The notes: a model not told the origin generated them from the letters alone. A stretch of DNA of 64,000 bases from Agromyces tardus (GCF_003710805.1 NZ_RHHB01000005.1:1-64000); one strand, 5' to 3'; positions 51,261-61,876 are shown, numbered from the stretch's first letter. Made by a program: numbers and translations.

Positions 51261-51572
51261 TCAATACGGCGCCACCGAGGTAGACGATGGCAACTTTCTC
51301 GTAGCGCGGGCGCCGGCGCCGCTCCAGAATGCGGCGAGCTCGGGGTTGAAGAAGTAGTCGCTCCACCCGTGCACGTAGAGCACGTCGGTTCCGGATGCCG
51401 CGCCGCGCTCGCTCTGCCACGGCCACCGGAATCGCGACGCCGCGTTCGGCCGGTGCCGCACGAGCGTCGCGACCACCTCACCCTCGTCGTCGACCCCCAG
51501 CGGAAGCTCGAGCTGCTCGAACCCCTCACCGAGCACGTCGGGGCGCCAGCCGTCGCCGTCGTCGCCGCTCAT
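51261..51572 (-). pseudogene. Truncated duplicate of the alpha/beta hydrolase 5' end
   Basis: An ATG at 51572 opens MSGDDGDGWRPDVLGEGFEQ, then the same residues as the intact hydrolase through YVHGWSDYFFNPELAAFW. Homology breaks at about 51306 and an unrelated tail (ATRKLPSSTSVAPY) ends at 51261. About 85 of 340 residues remain, without nucleophile. The ribosome-binding and promoter region upstream (51573 on) is probably the original one of the hydrolase gene. Confidence 0.85.
51306..51560. repeat. Direct repeat copy 2 (5' part of hydrolase gene)
   Basis: Copy of 49455-49709 in the same orientation, 255 bases, about five mismatches by eye. See copy 1. Confidence 0.9.
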
Positions 51573-51643
51573 GCCACCTCGCCCGGTCCGCTGGGATCCA
51601 GCCCAGGCAACGGACGCCGCGGGGCGGGCGAGGCTTTTCGAAC

Positions 51644-52513
51644 TCAGGAGAAGGCGCCGACGATGCCGAGCACGGCGGGGAAGAGCAGCACGATGAAGAG
51701 CACGGGGAGGATGGCGAACACGAGCGGGAAGACCACCTTGATCGGCACCTTCATCGCGGATTCCTCCGCCCGCTGCCGCCGACGTACACGCATCTCGCCG
51801 GCCTGAACCCGCAGTACATCTGCGACCGCGATACCGTACCGGTCTGCTTGCTGGACGGCACGAATGAACCGCTTGAGGTCGTCGCAATCGGTGCGGGCGA
51901 GCAGCGCGGAGTAGGCGTCACTGCGCGAGCGGCCGATGGACATGTCCTGGAGTGTTCGGACTAGTTCCTCGGACAGCGGCCCGCGGCTACCTTGAGCCGC
52001 CTTGGCCATCGCCGCCTCGAAACCGAGGCCGGCCTCGACCGCGATGGTCATCTGGTCGAGGGTGTCGGGGAGGGCGAGCAGGATCGCCTTCTGACGATCA
52101 TCCGCCCGACTGCTCAGGATGACTTCGGGCACGACGAAGAGCAGAACGGCGAAGGCCACACCGAGGACCTTGGGGAAGATGCCCGCGCCGAACACCAGGG
52201 CGCCGACCACGATGACGACCACGACGATCGTAACGACCAGCCGCACGATGAGGAATCCGCCCACCGTCCAGTCGCCCGCCTTTCCAGCGAAGATGATCTT
52301 GCGCTGCACCCAGCCGGTGTAACCGCTGGGCATCACGGCCGCGAGTGACTGGGAGAACGTCGCGCGCTCGACGCGCTCTCGCTCGGCCTCGCTCGGCGGC
52401 GCGACGACTGCGACTACGTCCGATTTCGACGGAATCGCCGCGAACACGAGGTACACGAGCAGTCCGACCCCGAAGACGAGCCCGAGGATCGCGGCGTAGG
52501 CGATGATGGTCAT
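51644..52513 (-). CDS. tadC: Tad pilus inner-membrane platform protein TadC
   Basis: 289 residues. A helix at the N-terminus (IIAYAAILGLVFGVGLLVYLVFA), a second pair around 90-130 and a final helix (VFAILPVLFIVLLFPAVLGIV) frame a cytoplasmic T2SSF domain. That domain contains LPDTLDQMTIAVEAGLGFEAAM and RFIRAVQQADRYGIAVADVLR, the repeated GspF/TadC signature. It pairs with TadB as the platform that couples the TadA ATPase to pilin assembly. Last gene of the pilus operon; nine bases after TadB. Confidence 0.9.
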   Translation of the reverse strand: MTIIAYAAILGLVFGVGLLVYLVFAAIPSKSDVVAVVAPPSEAERERVERATFSQSLAAVMPSGYTGWVQRKIIFAGKAGDWTVGGFLIVRLVVTIVVVVIVVGALVFGAGIFPKVLGVAFAVLLFVVPEVILSSRADDRQKAILLALPDTLDQMTIAVEAGLGFEAAMAKAAQGSRGPLSEELVRTLQDMSIGRSRSDAYSALLARTDCDDLKRFIRAVQQADRYGIAVADVLRVQAGEMRVRRRQRAEESAMKVPIKVVFPLVFAILPVLFIVLLFPAVLGIVGAFS

Positions 52514-52522
52514 TTCTCCGCC

Positions 52523-53472
52523 CTAGAACTTCACTCGAACGGCGAAGAACATCCACACCGTGCCGACGATCATGAGGATGACCGCGGCAGCCAGCGCCAG
52601 CCAGCCGAGGAACGACTCGAAGAACGGCGCGAGGTACCCCGGCTGCAGGAACGACACCAGGATGAACACCGCGATCGGAAGGGAGATGAGGATGATCGCC
52701 GATAGACGCCCCTCGGCGCTCAGCGCTTTCACCTGACGGCGGATCTGGTTGCGCTCTCGAATCGTTGCAGCGGTGCGCTCGAGCGTCTCGGCCAGGTTGC
52801 CGCCGGTCTCCCGATTGATGGCGATCGCCTGCGCAGCCCAGTTGAAGTCGTCGGATCTCATGCGCTCGGCGGTACTCGCAAGAGCTACGCCCAGGTCACG
52901 CCCGATCCGCGACTCGTTCACGATCCGCGTGAACTCTTCTGACGTCGGAGGGTCGGCGAATCGCGCGACGGAATCGATGGCCTGCGTCAGCCCGTGGCCG
53001 GCGCGCAGGTTTCCCGACACCAACTGGAGGGTGTCATCGAGTTGGTCTGAGAATCTCGCCCGCCGATTGCTGGTCCTCACGTTGAGGAAGATGTTCGCGA
53101 AGAGCGGCGCAAGAGCGGCGAGGATCACCGCCCAGAAGAGCGACCACCAGGAACCGAAGCCGATCGCGACGCCGATCACTGCAAGCACCGCGCCGGACGC
53201 GAACACGACCAAGACGAACGCGGAGGGAGTCATTCGAACCCCTGCGAGCTCGAGGCGTTCCTCGCCGAAGGTGCGCTGGTCCCGTCGCGACATGGCCGAC
53301 TCGATCGTCGCCACGGTCTTGTCCGTGGCCTTCGTGAGCGCGGAGACATACTCCGTGCCCGGCGCGATCCGTCGCTCGACCGACACTCGCTTGACGGGCG
53401 GCGAGATGACCAGGAACACCAATGCGAGCAGCGCGAGGAGCGCGAGCACGATCCCGAGCGCGAACGGGAGAG

Positions 53473-53476
<4 letters not shown>
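52523..53476 (-). CDS. tadB: Tad pilus inner-membrane platform protein TadB
   Basis: 317 residues. An N-terminal helix, a helix pair at 75-130 and a C-terminal pair (LSAIILISLPIAVFILVSF, FLGWLALAAAVILMIVGTVW) surround the T2SSF domain with LQLVSGNLRAGHGLTQAID and INRETGGNLAETLERTAAT, the hallmark G-G-N-L-A/S-E motif. Its start overlaps the TadA stop (ATGA). It forms the membrane platform with TadC. Confidence 0.9.
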
Positions 53477-55001
<1,525 letters not shown>

Positions 55002-55005
<4 letters not shown>

Positions 55006-56351
55006 GAGGCCCTCGCTTTCCTGTGGATGCGCTTCCGGGTGGGAACCGCAGTGGGATCGATGCGCTGGACGACCATACGGAGCGCCTTCGCCGCCGGATC
55101 GCGCACGTCGTGATGGATCATCGGTGTGCCCTCGTTCGACGCCACGACGACCGCCGTCGACCGGGGGATCTCCACGTCGATCTTCGCGCCCAGGATCGTC
55201 TCGGCATCCTTCCTAAGGATGCCCGTGTTCTTCTCGACGAAGTTCAGCACGATATGGCGGTTCGTCGGAACGAGGCCGAGCGTGACAAGGAGCTCGAACT
55301 CCTTGCGGAGGGCGCGCAGGCTCGGAACGGTCATGTTCGTGACGAAGACCCCGTCGGTCGCCTGCTCGAGGGCCGCCAGCGTGTGATCCCCGAGGCCCGG
55401 AGTGGTGTCGACGATCACGTAACGGAACATAGTGGCGAGCCGCTTCAGCAGCTCGCCGAGCGCGTCACCGCTGATCGAATCCGCGAGCTCGGGGGACGGC
55501 GGCGCCGCGATGACGAAGAAGTCATCTTCGTGATGGGCGAAGAGGGCCTTCAGCGCGACCTCATCATTGCCCGCGTGGACCACGTCGGCCAGTGAGTACG
55601 GGGCCTTCAACTCGAGGGCGTTCACGATGTCGCCGAACTGCACATCGGCGTCGACGAGCACGACGGAGTTCGGTTCCACCTCTGCCAGCCCGGCTGCAAG
55701 ATTGATTGCGGTCGTCGTCTTGCCCTGACCGCCCTTCGGGGCGGCAACCACGATGACCTCGGTGCGGATGCCCTCCTCGATGGGCGGGAGGATCCATTCG
55801 GGTTCCAGGGGCTCGGGCTCGGGCTCGACCTCGGGCTCGGGGACCTCTTCGTCGGCCTCGGCCGCCTCGGGGGCCGACTCCCGTTCGAACTGGGGGTTCA
55901 GCAGCGCAAGGAGCTCCGGATCCCCCGTGTCGAGGGCCTCCTCCTCATCGTCGCCAAGTCCCTGGTCGGGCAGGCGGCCGGAGGCGGTAAGCCAGCCGTC
56001 TAGTCGGTCGATGAGCGCCTCGGAGGTCGCATCGCTCGCCTCGGGACTCAGCACCGCATGGATCTCGATGCCGTCGACCCAATCCTCGAGGTCGGAACGC
56101 TGCTCGCGCACGACGATGAGGCCGATACCGGGGAACCGCTCGGAGAGTTCATCGCTCAGCGCTCGGGTCTCCTCGAAGCTGAGCAGCGGACCGAGGAGGG
56201 CGATGCGCGGTCGATCATCGACACGGTCGACGACCGCCTTCGCCCCGAACGTGACATATTCCCCCGGCACGATCTGCAGCCGGGCTCGCAGAAGCCTACG
56301 GAGACGCGTTTCGTACTCCGCACTGCGACTGACGAGCAGGAAGCGGGTCAC
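55002..56351 (-). CDS. tadZ: Tad pilus localisation ATPase TadZ (CpaE)
   Basis: 449 residues: an atypical receiver-like N-terminus (residues 1-120), an acidic linker (EEVPEPEVEPEPEPLEPEW) and a ParA/MinD-type ATPase with VVAAPKGGQGKTTTAINLA near residue 210 and VVLVDADVQFGDIVNAL. Such proteins position the pilus machine in the cell. The GGQGKT loop keeps both P-loop lysines. It overlaps TadA and CpaB genes by ATGA. Confidence 0.9.
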
Positions 56352-57100
56352 TGGTAGATGTTCCCCCCGTCGCGGGACGTCGAGCCGGATTGGTCTGCGG
56401 ATTCGGGCTCGAGCGTGAGCCAGATACCGCCGTAACCGTCCTCCTGCTGTTCCGCGCCGTAGACGATCTTCTCGACCTGGGGTGTCGTCACGGCCAAGGT
56501 CACCATGATGGTGTCCACCGGCTGCACGTCGCCGTTCTCGGTCGAATCGGTCGGCAGGAACGTGCTTCCCGGGGCCACCCGGGTGACGAGCAGGCGGTGG
56601 TAGATGAACTGGGTCACCGCGACCGCCGTGTCCTTCGCTCGCGTGTCAGTGTTCGTGCTGTACACGATCCCGACGGTGTCACCGGGCTTCACGACGCCTC
56701 CGACGACGCGCGCCACCGAGAGTGGAACGGTCACCTCCTGCGTGCCGGGGGGCAGCTCGACCTCGCCGTTCGCGAGCAGGTCCTGCGGGTCGGAGAAGCG
56801 CGCGGTGATGAGCTGCTCACCGGGAACGAGATCCGCGTTGGTGACGAGTCCCTCGAGGGTGCTCAGGTCGGTGACGATGTCGGGCTGGATGGCGATCGCG
56901 GGGAGTTCATCCACTTCGAGGAAGTCGGCGATGGCCTCACCAGGGGTGCCCTCGGGTACATCCGTCTTCACGACGTAGACCTTCTGGAATTCGGCCCCGT
57001 CGGCAGCGCGCTTATCGGCGCCCTGCACGTAGAAGAAGAGCACGACCCCGCCCGCGACAGCGAGGAGGACCGCGACGATTGCACCGATGACGCGAATCAC
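56348..57100 (-). CDS. cpaB: Flp pilus assembly protein CpaB/RcpC
   Basis: 250 residues. One N-terminal membrane helix (VIGAIVAVLLAVAGGVVLFFYV), a SAF-like beta domain with VPEGTPGEAIADFLEVDELP and DLVPGEQLITARF, and the RcpC/CpaB continuation (VTVPLSVARVVGGVVKPGDTVGIVY). In Gram-negatives the protein interacts with the secretin; here there is no secretin, so it probably stabilises the pilus base at the membrane or wall. ATGA overlap with TadZ. Confidence 0.88.
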   Translation of the reverse strand: MIRVIGAIVAVLLAVAGGVVLFFYVQGADKRAADGAEFQKVYVVKTDVPEGTPGEAIADFLEVDELPAIAIQPDIVTDLSTLEGLVTNADLVPGEQLITARFSDPQDLLANGEVELPPGTQEVTVPLSVARVVGGVVKPGDTVGIVYSTNTDTRAKDTAVAVTQFIYHRLLVTRVAPGSTFLPTDSTENGDVQPVDTIMVTLAVTTPQVEKIVYGAEQQEDGYGGIWLTLEPESADQSGSTSRDGGNIYQ

Positions 57101-57142
57101 ACGAGCGCCTTTCTGTAGGGAGTGCGGACGGCGACGCCGTGC

Positions 57143-58108
57143 TCAGGAGGTACGGAGCGTCAGTCGGACGATCTTTGCACCGAGATCACTACCCGGTCCG
57201 AGTTCAAAGGCGTCACTCACAGAGACGAACTTCATGAAGTAACCCTGGATGCCACGGCACGCGCCGTTGCACCGAGGTGCGGCCGAATCCGTATAGGCGT
57301 TTGAGCCGCTGATCTTGAATCCCGTGATCTTGAACGCGGCAAACTTCGCAATGTGGAACTTGACGTTGGTCCCCGAACCCACGAAATCGTCGTAGATCGG
57401 AATGAAAACCGTCTGGCCCACAAGCGTCGCCATGTAGCTATCCGTGCACCCGGTGCCGGTATTGCTGTTGCCCGTCTTGCTATCCACCCAGGGGTCGTTC
57501 ACATCGATATAGATCGAACAATCGAGTGAGGGAAGCCATCCGAATCCGCCTGGGGCAAACGCGCCAGGGCATGTGCGTCGCGTGCCGGTGTTGTACTCGA
57601 CGAGGATCTTGGTCGGGTTGGCGACCCCTTCTTGCGGCGGATGGTCGGCAAACTCGCAATATCCGATCGCGAGAGCAAGGGCGTTTCCCCGGACTGGTAC
57701 ACCCCACTCGGCCGAACCAGTCGCATGCACCACTGTGGAATCCGCTACGCCGGGCAAGATCGATGCAAGTGGGTGCCGGACTCCGAGATCCTCAGTATTG
57801 GTGGTGACCGTGACCAAGTTGTCGTCGGGAAAAGTAATGGAGTCGATGTCGGCGACTCCATCGAGTGCGTTACTGCCAGCGAGTCCTTGAGGATCGGAAG
57901 CCGAACAGGTCGCGGCGCCGTTTGCACACGCGATAGCGACCTCCAGCGCGACCGAGTCGGCGCCATTCTGCAGCTGTGCCTTTTCGGCGTAGAGCGCGCC
58001 GACATCCACGGCGAAGCCACCGGCACCGACAAGCGGGATGAGGAGCAGGCCGAACAGCACGGCGCTTGCGCCCCGCTCGCGACGAAAGCGTCGCATCAAC
58101 CTCCGCAT
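57143..58108 (-). CDS. Tad-domain pilus-associated protein (TadG-like)
   Basis: 321 residues from the ATG at 58108. The N-terminus RERGASAVLFGLLLIPLVG is a pilin-like helix with prepilin-type leader, continuing FAVDVGALYAEKAQLQNGADSVAL, which defines the Tad/TadG domain. The large extracytoplasmic part has several cysteine pairs and a less GC-rich base composition than the rest of the operon. At the position where TadE has Glu(+5) it has Leu, so methylation/assembly may differ. It overlaps the TadE gene by 13 bases and is likely a minor pilin or tip/anchor protein. Confidence 0.85.
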   Translation of the reverse strand: MRRLMRRFRRERGASAVLFGLLLIPLVGAGGFAVDVGALYAEKAQLQNGADSVALEVAIACANGAATCSASDPQGLAGSNALDGVADIDSITFPDDNLVTVTTNTEDLGVRHPLASILPGVADSTVVHATGSAEWGVPVRGNALALAIGYCEFADHPPQEGVANPTKILVEYNTGTRRTCPGAFAPGGFGWLPSLDCSIYIDVNDPWVDSKTGNSNTGTGCTDSYMATLVGQTVFIPIYDDFVGSGTNVKFHIAKFAAFKITGFKISGSNAYTDSAAPRCNGACRGIQGYFMKFVSVSDAFELGPGSDLGAKIVRLTLRTS

Positions 58109-58488
58109 GGCATGGCCGCCTCTCCGCGCAATGGCAATGTCGCCCCGAACCACCCGGTGATGAGTGACGAGGTGTAGTCGATCCGGACGGACATCGTTCC
58201 GCCGGCCGTGCAGGCGGCGGGCGAGAAGGAGACCTGGCCACCGCTGATGAGGGGGTTGAGTCCGGGCGCGGCATTGATCGCCGCCGTGACCGCTTGCCCC
58301 TGGTTGTTCCCGATCGCCATGACGCGCGCCGCCGATCGCGCGGCACTCGTCAATGAGATCTGCTCGTTGTAGAGCCTGCTGAACTCGATGACGCCGAAGA
58401 CGAGCAACAGCATCACCGGGATGATCAAGGCGAACTCTACCGCTGCAGCACCGCGTTCCGATCGTCGTCCAGATCGTCGTCGCATCAT
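58096..58488 (-). CDS. tadE: TadE-like minor pilin
   Basis: 130 residues from ATG ATG at 58488, preceded by GTGAGGAC. The prepilin-like RSERGAAAVEFALIIPVML shows the Gly/Ala cleavage context with Glu at +5, then FGVIEFSRLYNEQISLTSAARSAARV of TadE/TadF pseudopilins. The C-terminal domain is small with two cysteines. It would be processed by the A24 peptidase encoded upstream. Encoded between the Flp pilin and the Tad-domain protein. Confidence 0.9.
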   Translation of the reverse strand: MMRRRSGRRSERGAAAVEFALIIPVMLLLVFGVIEFSRLYNEQISLTSAARSAARVMAIGNNQGQAVTAAINAAPGLNPLISGGQVSFSPAACTAGGTMSVRIDYTSSLITGWFGATLPLRGEAAMPCGG

Positions 58489-58562
58489 GATGTCCTCACC
58501 AACGACGCGACGGTCCTCGGTGCACACACCGAGGACCGTGCCCGCGTATTGGGCCGCTCAGA

Positions 58563-58742
58563 TCAGAGCGCGCCGGCGATCTGGTTGAAGTTGGCTGCGA
58601 GGGCGACGCCGAGAGCGGTGAGGCCACCGATGATGACGACGGCGATGAGCGCGATGATGAGGCCGTACTCGGCGGCGTTGCCGTCCTCGTCGACGCGGAG
58701 GGAGTTGAGGCGGGCCTGCGCGCCGGTGATGAGCTTGAGCAT
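58563..58742 (-). CDS. flp: Flp-family type IVb major pilin
   Basis: 59 residues: MLKLITGAQARLNSLRVDED, then GNAAEYGLIIALIAVVIIGG and a short tail ending NQIAGAL. The EYGLIIALIAVV hydrophobic helix after a charged leader is the Flp/Fap hallmark. AAGGAC lies upstream of the ATG. It is the likely structural subunit of the pilus. Unusually, only three residues separate the candidate cleavage Gly from Glu, where family members and TadE here have four. Confidence 0.9.
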   Translation of the reverse strand: MLKLITGAQARLNSLRVDEDGNAAEYGLIIALIAVVIIGGLTALGVALAANFNQIAGAL

Positions 58743-58971
58743 GTCGGGTTGTCCTTACGTGTTCGGGCGCCCGGGCGGCGATGCCGACCCCGGCAATAGG
58801 TAATTGAGACCGCCCGGCAAGAGACGGTCACCTGAAGCTATCGGGGGACAGATGCATTGGCATATGCCCCATTTCGGGGGATCCCTCGGATTGGGGGTGG
58901 CTCGAGACTCGATCGATATGCATCGGTAACATTTCGGAGGGAGCCCTCCGTTAGAGTCGCCGATTCGGGGC
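58743..58971 (-). promoter_or_regulatory. Promoter region of the pilus operon with palindromic motifs
   Basis: About 230 bases between the prepilin peptidase stop and the flp start, more AT-rich than the flanks. It holds GGCATATGCC (a perfect palindrome, about 58859-58868), CCCC-attt-CGGGG, ATGCAT copies at about 58853 and 58918, and CGGAGGG-ag-CCCTCCG (58935-58950), a hairpin likely ending the prepilin peptidase message. I cannot fix a -10/-35. Confidence 0.4.
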
Positions 58972-59640
58972 TCAGAATGCCACCGGCCCCAGCCACAGCA
59001 CCGCAGCCAGCGCCCCCACCAGCATCGAGGGCCCGAACGGGATCGACCCCCGAAGGGTGACACGGCGCAGCGCGAGCGCGATGATCGCGATGATGCCGCC
59101 GACCACGAACGCGCCCAGCAGCCCGATGAGCCAGGTCGCGAGTCCGAACCAGCCGAGCACGAGCCCCACGAGCGCCGCGAGCTTCACGTCGCCCATGCCC
59201 ATCGCCGACGGCGAGATGAGCGCCAGCAGGAAGTAGACCGCGAACATCGTCACGCCGCCGCCGAACGCCCAGAGCAGCGACATCCACTCGCCCGTCGCGG
59301 CTGCCGCGACCACGAGCAGCACGCCCACCGCGATGAGCGCGGGCACGATCACGGCGTTCGGCAGCCGCTTCTCAGCGAGGTCGACGATCGAGAGCACCAC
59401 GGATGCCGCGGCGAATACGAGCAGAGCAGGCAGCACCCAGTCCGACCCGAACCGCCAGGCGAGCGCGCCGAAGGCGACGGCGGTGCACGACGCCGACCAG
59501 AGCCGCACGGTGCGCTGCTGCATCCGCAGGCCCTCGTCGGTGCGCAGCGACCGGCGCGTCCACTGCGCGAGCGGCCACCAGCCGAGCGCCGCCCCCACCA
59601 GGATCGCGACGATGATGACCAGGACGGGGGCGAGCGGCAT
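58972..59640 (-). CDS. A24-family prepilin peptidase (TadV-like)
   Basis: 222 residues from the ATG at 59640. Six to seven membrane helices. The two catalytic aspartates are visible in VLSIVDLAEKRLPN and SAMGMGDVKLAALVG. It lacks the Cys-rich methylase domain of long PilD enzymes, as expected for the short archaeal/Tad type. It removes the leader of Flp, TadE and the Tad-domain protein. It is transcribed in the same direction as the pilus genes and lies first. Confidence 0.9.
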   Translation of the reverse strand: MPLAPVLVIIVAILVGAALGWWPLAQWTRRSLRTDEGLRMQQRTVRLWSASCTAVAFGALAWRFGSDWVLPALLVFAAASVVLSIVDLAEKRLPNAVIVPALIAVGVLLVVAAAATGEWMSLLWAFGGGVTMFAVYFLLALISPSAMGMGDVKLAALVGLVLGWFGLATWLIGLLGAFVVGGIIAIIALALRRVTLRGSIPFGPSMLVGALAAVLWLGPVAF

Positions 59641-59725
59641 GATGTGCAGCGTATCGGTTCGCGCGACCGACTCCGTTCGCGCGGTCAGGCCCCGGGCGAG
59701 CACGGGTCGGCCCGAACTCGCGCGC

Positions 59726-61306
59726 TCACGCCCCGTCCTTCTTCGGGTCGCCCGCGCGCAGCGTGATCTCCTCGGCGTCGATCGCCCGCAGCACCGCGCG
59801 CACCGCCATGTCGGAGTAGCGGCCCTCGGAGCGGGCGGCGAGCACCGCGTCGCGCTCCGACTCGATCATGCGCCGGCGCAGCCGCGTGTAGGCCGCGAGC
59901 GTGGGCTCGGACTCGTCCCCGACGGGGTGCTCGATGGAGTCCGTGATGAGCGTCGCGTTCGCGCGCAGCCGGGCGATGACGCGCTCCTCGTCGACGTCGG
60001 TGCGCTCCCGTTCGAGCCGCTCGAGGCCGGCGCTCTGCGCCTCGGACATGAGCATGCGCCACTCGGCGCGCTCCTGGTCGAGGCTCGGCGGCGGCAGCTT
60101 CAGCAAGCGAACCAGGCGCGGCAGGCCCGCCGCCCCGATGAGGGTCGCCACCACGACGACGAACGCGAGGAACTGCAGGAACTCGCGCGCGGGCGTCTCG
60201 GGCGGCAGGAGGAAGACCGCCGCGAGCGTCACCACCCCGCGGGCGCCCGCCGCCGACACCACGATGCCGTTGCGCCAGCTCCAGGAGCGCTCGCGCAGGC
60301 GCTGCGGCCCCCGCCGGTAGATCAGCGTGGCGAGCATCACGAACGCGAGCCGCGTGGCCACGAGCACCGCGACGATCGCCACGCAGATGCCGATGGTCGG
60401 CCACAGGCCCGGCGCGGTCGAGACGGCGCCCATGACGATGCCCGCCAGGTTGAGCCCGATGAAGAGGAACACGGCGTTCTCGAGCAGGAACGACACGGTG
60501 CGCCAGTTCACGCGCTCGGCGATGCGGGCATCGGCCGACTGCACCACCGGCGACCGGTAGCCGAGGTAGAGGCCCGCGATCACGACCGCGAGCACGCCCG
60601 ATCCGAGCAGCGCCTCCGAGACGATGAACGCGAGGTACGGCGTCACCAGGGCGAGGCTCGTGTCGAGCACGGGGCTGCGCACGACCCGACGGATGCCGCC
60701 CATGACGAACCCCGTCGCGAGCCCCGCCGCGACGCCCACGGCCACCGCGAGCACGAACTCGCCCGCCACCTGCCACGGATCCACCACGGCGACGATCGCG
60801 AGGATCGCGGCGTTGAGGGCGACGAGCGCCGTCGCGTCGTTGAGCAGGCTCTCGCCCTCGAGCACGGTCACGACCCGGCGGGGCAGCGGGACGCCGCCCG
60901 TCACCGCGGTCACGGCCACGGCATCCGTCGGCGCGACCACCGCCGCGAAGGCGAACCCGGCGGCGAGCGTGATGCCGGGGATGAGCCAGAACGAGGCGAA
61001 GCCGCCCACGACGACAGTGACGACCACGAGCCCCACCGAGAGCACGAGGATGCTGTCGCGCCGGGCGCGCACGTCGACGATCGAGGTGCGCAGCGACGCC
61101 GCGAACAGCAGCGGCGGCAGCACGCCCCACAGCACGAGCTCGGGCTGCACTTCGACCTGCGGCACGCCCGGCATGAAGGAGGCGACACCGCCCACGGTCA
61201 CGAGCGCCACGGGAGCCGACCAGCCGACCCGGCGGGAGAGTCCGGTGACGGCCACCGTGACGACGACGAAGACGACGACCCAGACCACGAACGCTTGGGG
61301 TTCCAC
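59726..61306 (-). CDS. CPA1-type Na+/H+ antiporter
   Basis: 526 residues. About twelve membrane helices in the first 410 residues. Antiporter signature segments are visible: FAAVVAPTDAVAVTAV, VTVLEGESLLNDATALVA (the N-D pair of CPA1 transporters) and FLLENAVFLFIGLNLAG. A cytoplasmic C-terminal helical domain of about 110 residues follows (SLDQERAEWRMLMSEAQSAG and on). This pattern matches the NhaP/YjcE-type bacterial exchangers that expel Na+ for pH and salt control. Stands alone, 85 bases beyond the pilus peptidase gene. Confidence 0.9.
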   Translation of the reverse strand: MEPQAFVVWVVVFVVVTVAVTGLSRRVGWSAPVALVTVGGVASFMPGVPQVEVQPELVLWGVLPPLLFAASLRTSIVDVRARRDSILVLSVGLVVVTVVVGGFASFWLIPGITLAAGFAFAAVVAPTDAVAVTAVTGGVPLPRRVVTVLEGESLLNDATALVALNAAILAIVAVVDPWQVAGEFVLAVAVGVAAGLATGFVMGGIRRVVRSPVLDTSLALVTPYLAFIVSEALLGSGVLAVVIAGLYLGYRSPVVQSADARIAERVNWRTVSFLLENAVFLFIGLNLAGIVMGAVSTAPGLWPTIGICVAIVAVLVATRLAFVMLATLIYRRGPQRLRERSWSWRNGIVVSAAGARGVVTLAAVFLLPPETPAREFLQFLAFVVVVATLIGAAGLPRLVRLLKLPPPSLDQERAEWRMLMSEAQSAGLERLERERTDVDEERVIARLRANATLITDSIEHPVGDESEPTLAAYTRLRRRMIESERDAVLAARSEGRYSDMAVRAVLRAIDAEEITLRAGDPKKDGA

Positions 61307-61446
61307 GAGCCTCCCTCCGAGCGGATGCCACGTGGCATCCGGCGCGCGGCATCCGGCGACCGCTCAAGCCAGCGTGCCGTGAGCCGCGCCCCACGGCAAG
61401 GCGCCCGCGTATGCTCTCACCAACGCGAACGGGACGGAGCCGGACC

Positions 61447-61767
61447 ATGGACGAAGTGGAAGCCACCTACGCTGCGGTGACGCGGGAGCTGCTGCTCGAC
61501 GCCGACGTCGACGTCGACCAGACGCCCGACGGCCTGCTCGTGCACGGCCGGCTGTTCGCGTTCCTCGACGGCGTCGACCTCGTGGTGGAGCTGCCCGAGG
61601 CGCGATCGGCCGACCTGCGCCGGCGCGGCATCGTCGTGCCGTTCTCGGGCGACTCCGGCGGCCCCAGCCGCAACTGGGTGCGCGTCGCCGACCGCGAGCT
61701 GTGGTCCGAGCTCGCGCGCGAGGCGCACGAGTTCGTGGGCGAGCCGGCGGTGGGGCGGGAGTCGTAG
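61447..61767 (+). CDS. Small TfoX/YjbR-like protein
   Basis: 106 residues from the ATG at 61447 (GGGACGGAGCC upstream). The core GRLFAFLDGVDLVVELPEAR, the loop GIVVPFSG, NWVRVADRELWSELAREAHEF resembles the TfoX N-terminal/MmcQ-like fold (F-A-M-L-x-x-x-x-L-V-x-K-L-P ... W-x-x-L-A-x-E-A), though without the usual Lys residues. These small cytosolic proteins have no known activity. The TAG stop is followed directly by a family A palindrome that begins at the G of the stop. Confidence 0.65.
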   Translation: MDEVEATYAAVTRELLLDADVDVDQTPDGLLVHGRLFAFLDGVDLVVELPEARSADLRRRGIVVPFSGDSGGPSRNWVRVADRELWSELAREAHEFVGEPAVGRES

Positions 61768-61862
61768 GTCTCGATACGCTCGCTGGCGCTCGCTACTCGA
61801 CCGGCGGGTGAGGCTTCGAGAGGGCGGCGGGTCTCGATACGGCGCTGCGCGCCTACTCGACC
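61767..61862. repeat. REP-like palindrome pair, family A
   Basis: GGTCTCGATACG...CTACTCGACC units at 61767-61802 and 61830-61862. Inner stems are CGCTCGC-tgg-GCGCTCG-like and GGCGC-tgc-GCGCC, again unlike the other clusters but self-paired. The first unit overlaps the stop codon of the upstream gene; the second lies before the fprA stop in a convergent gap. Confidence 0.85.
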
Positions 61863-61876
61863 GGCGGTGGCGGAGC

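Noticed and set aside
51173-51529. N-terminal extension of the SUFU gene into the hydrolase duplicate
   Set aside because: The extension is the duplicated hydrolase segment in the wrong phase; a GTG at 51172 gives a normal SUFU length.
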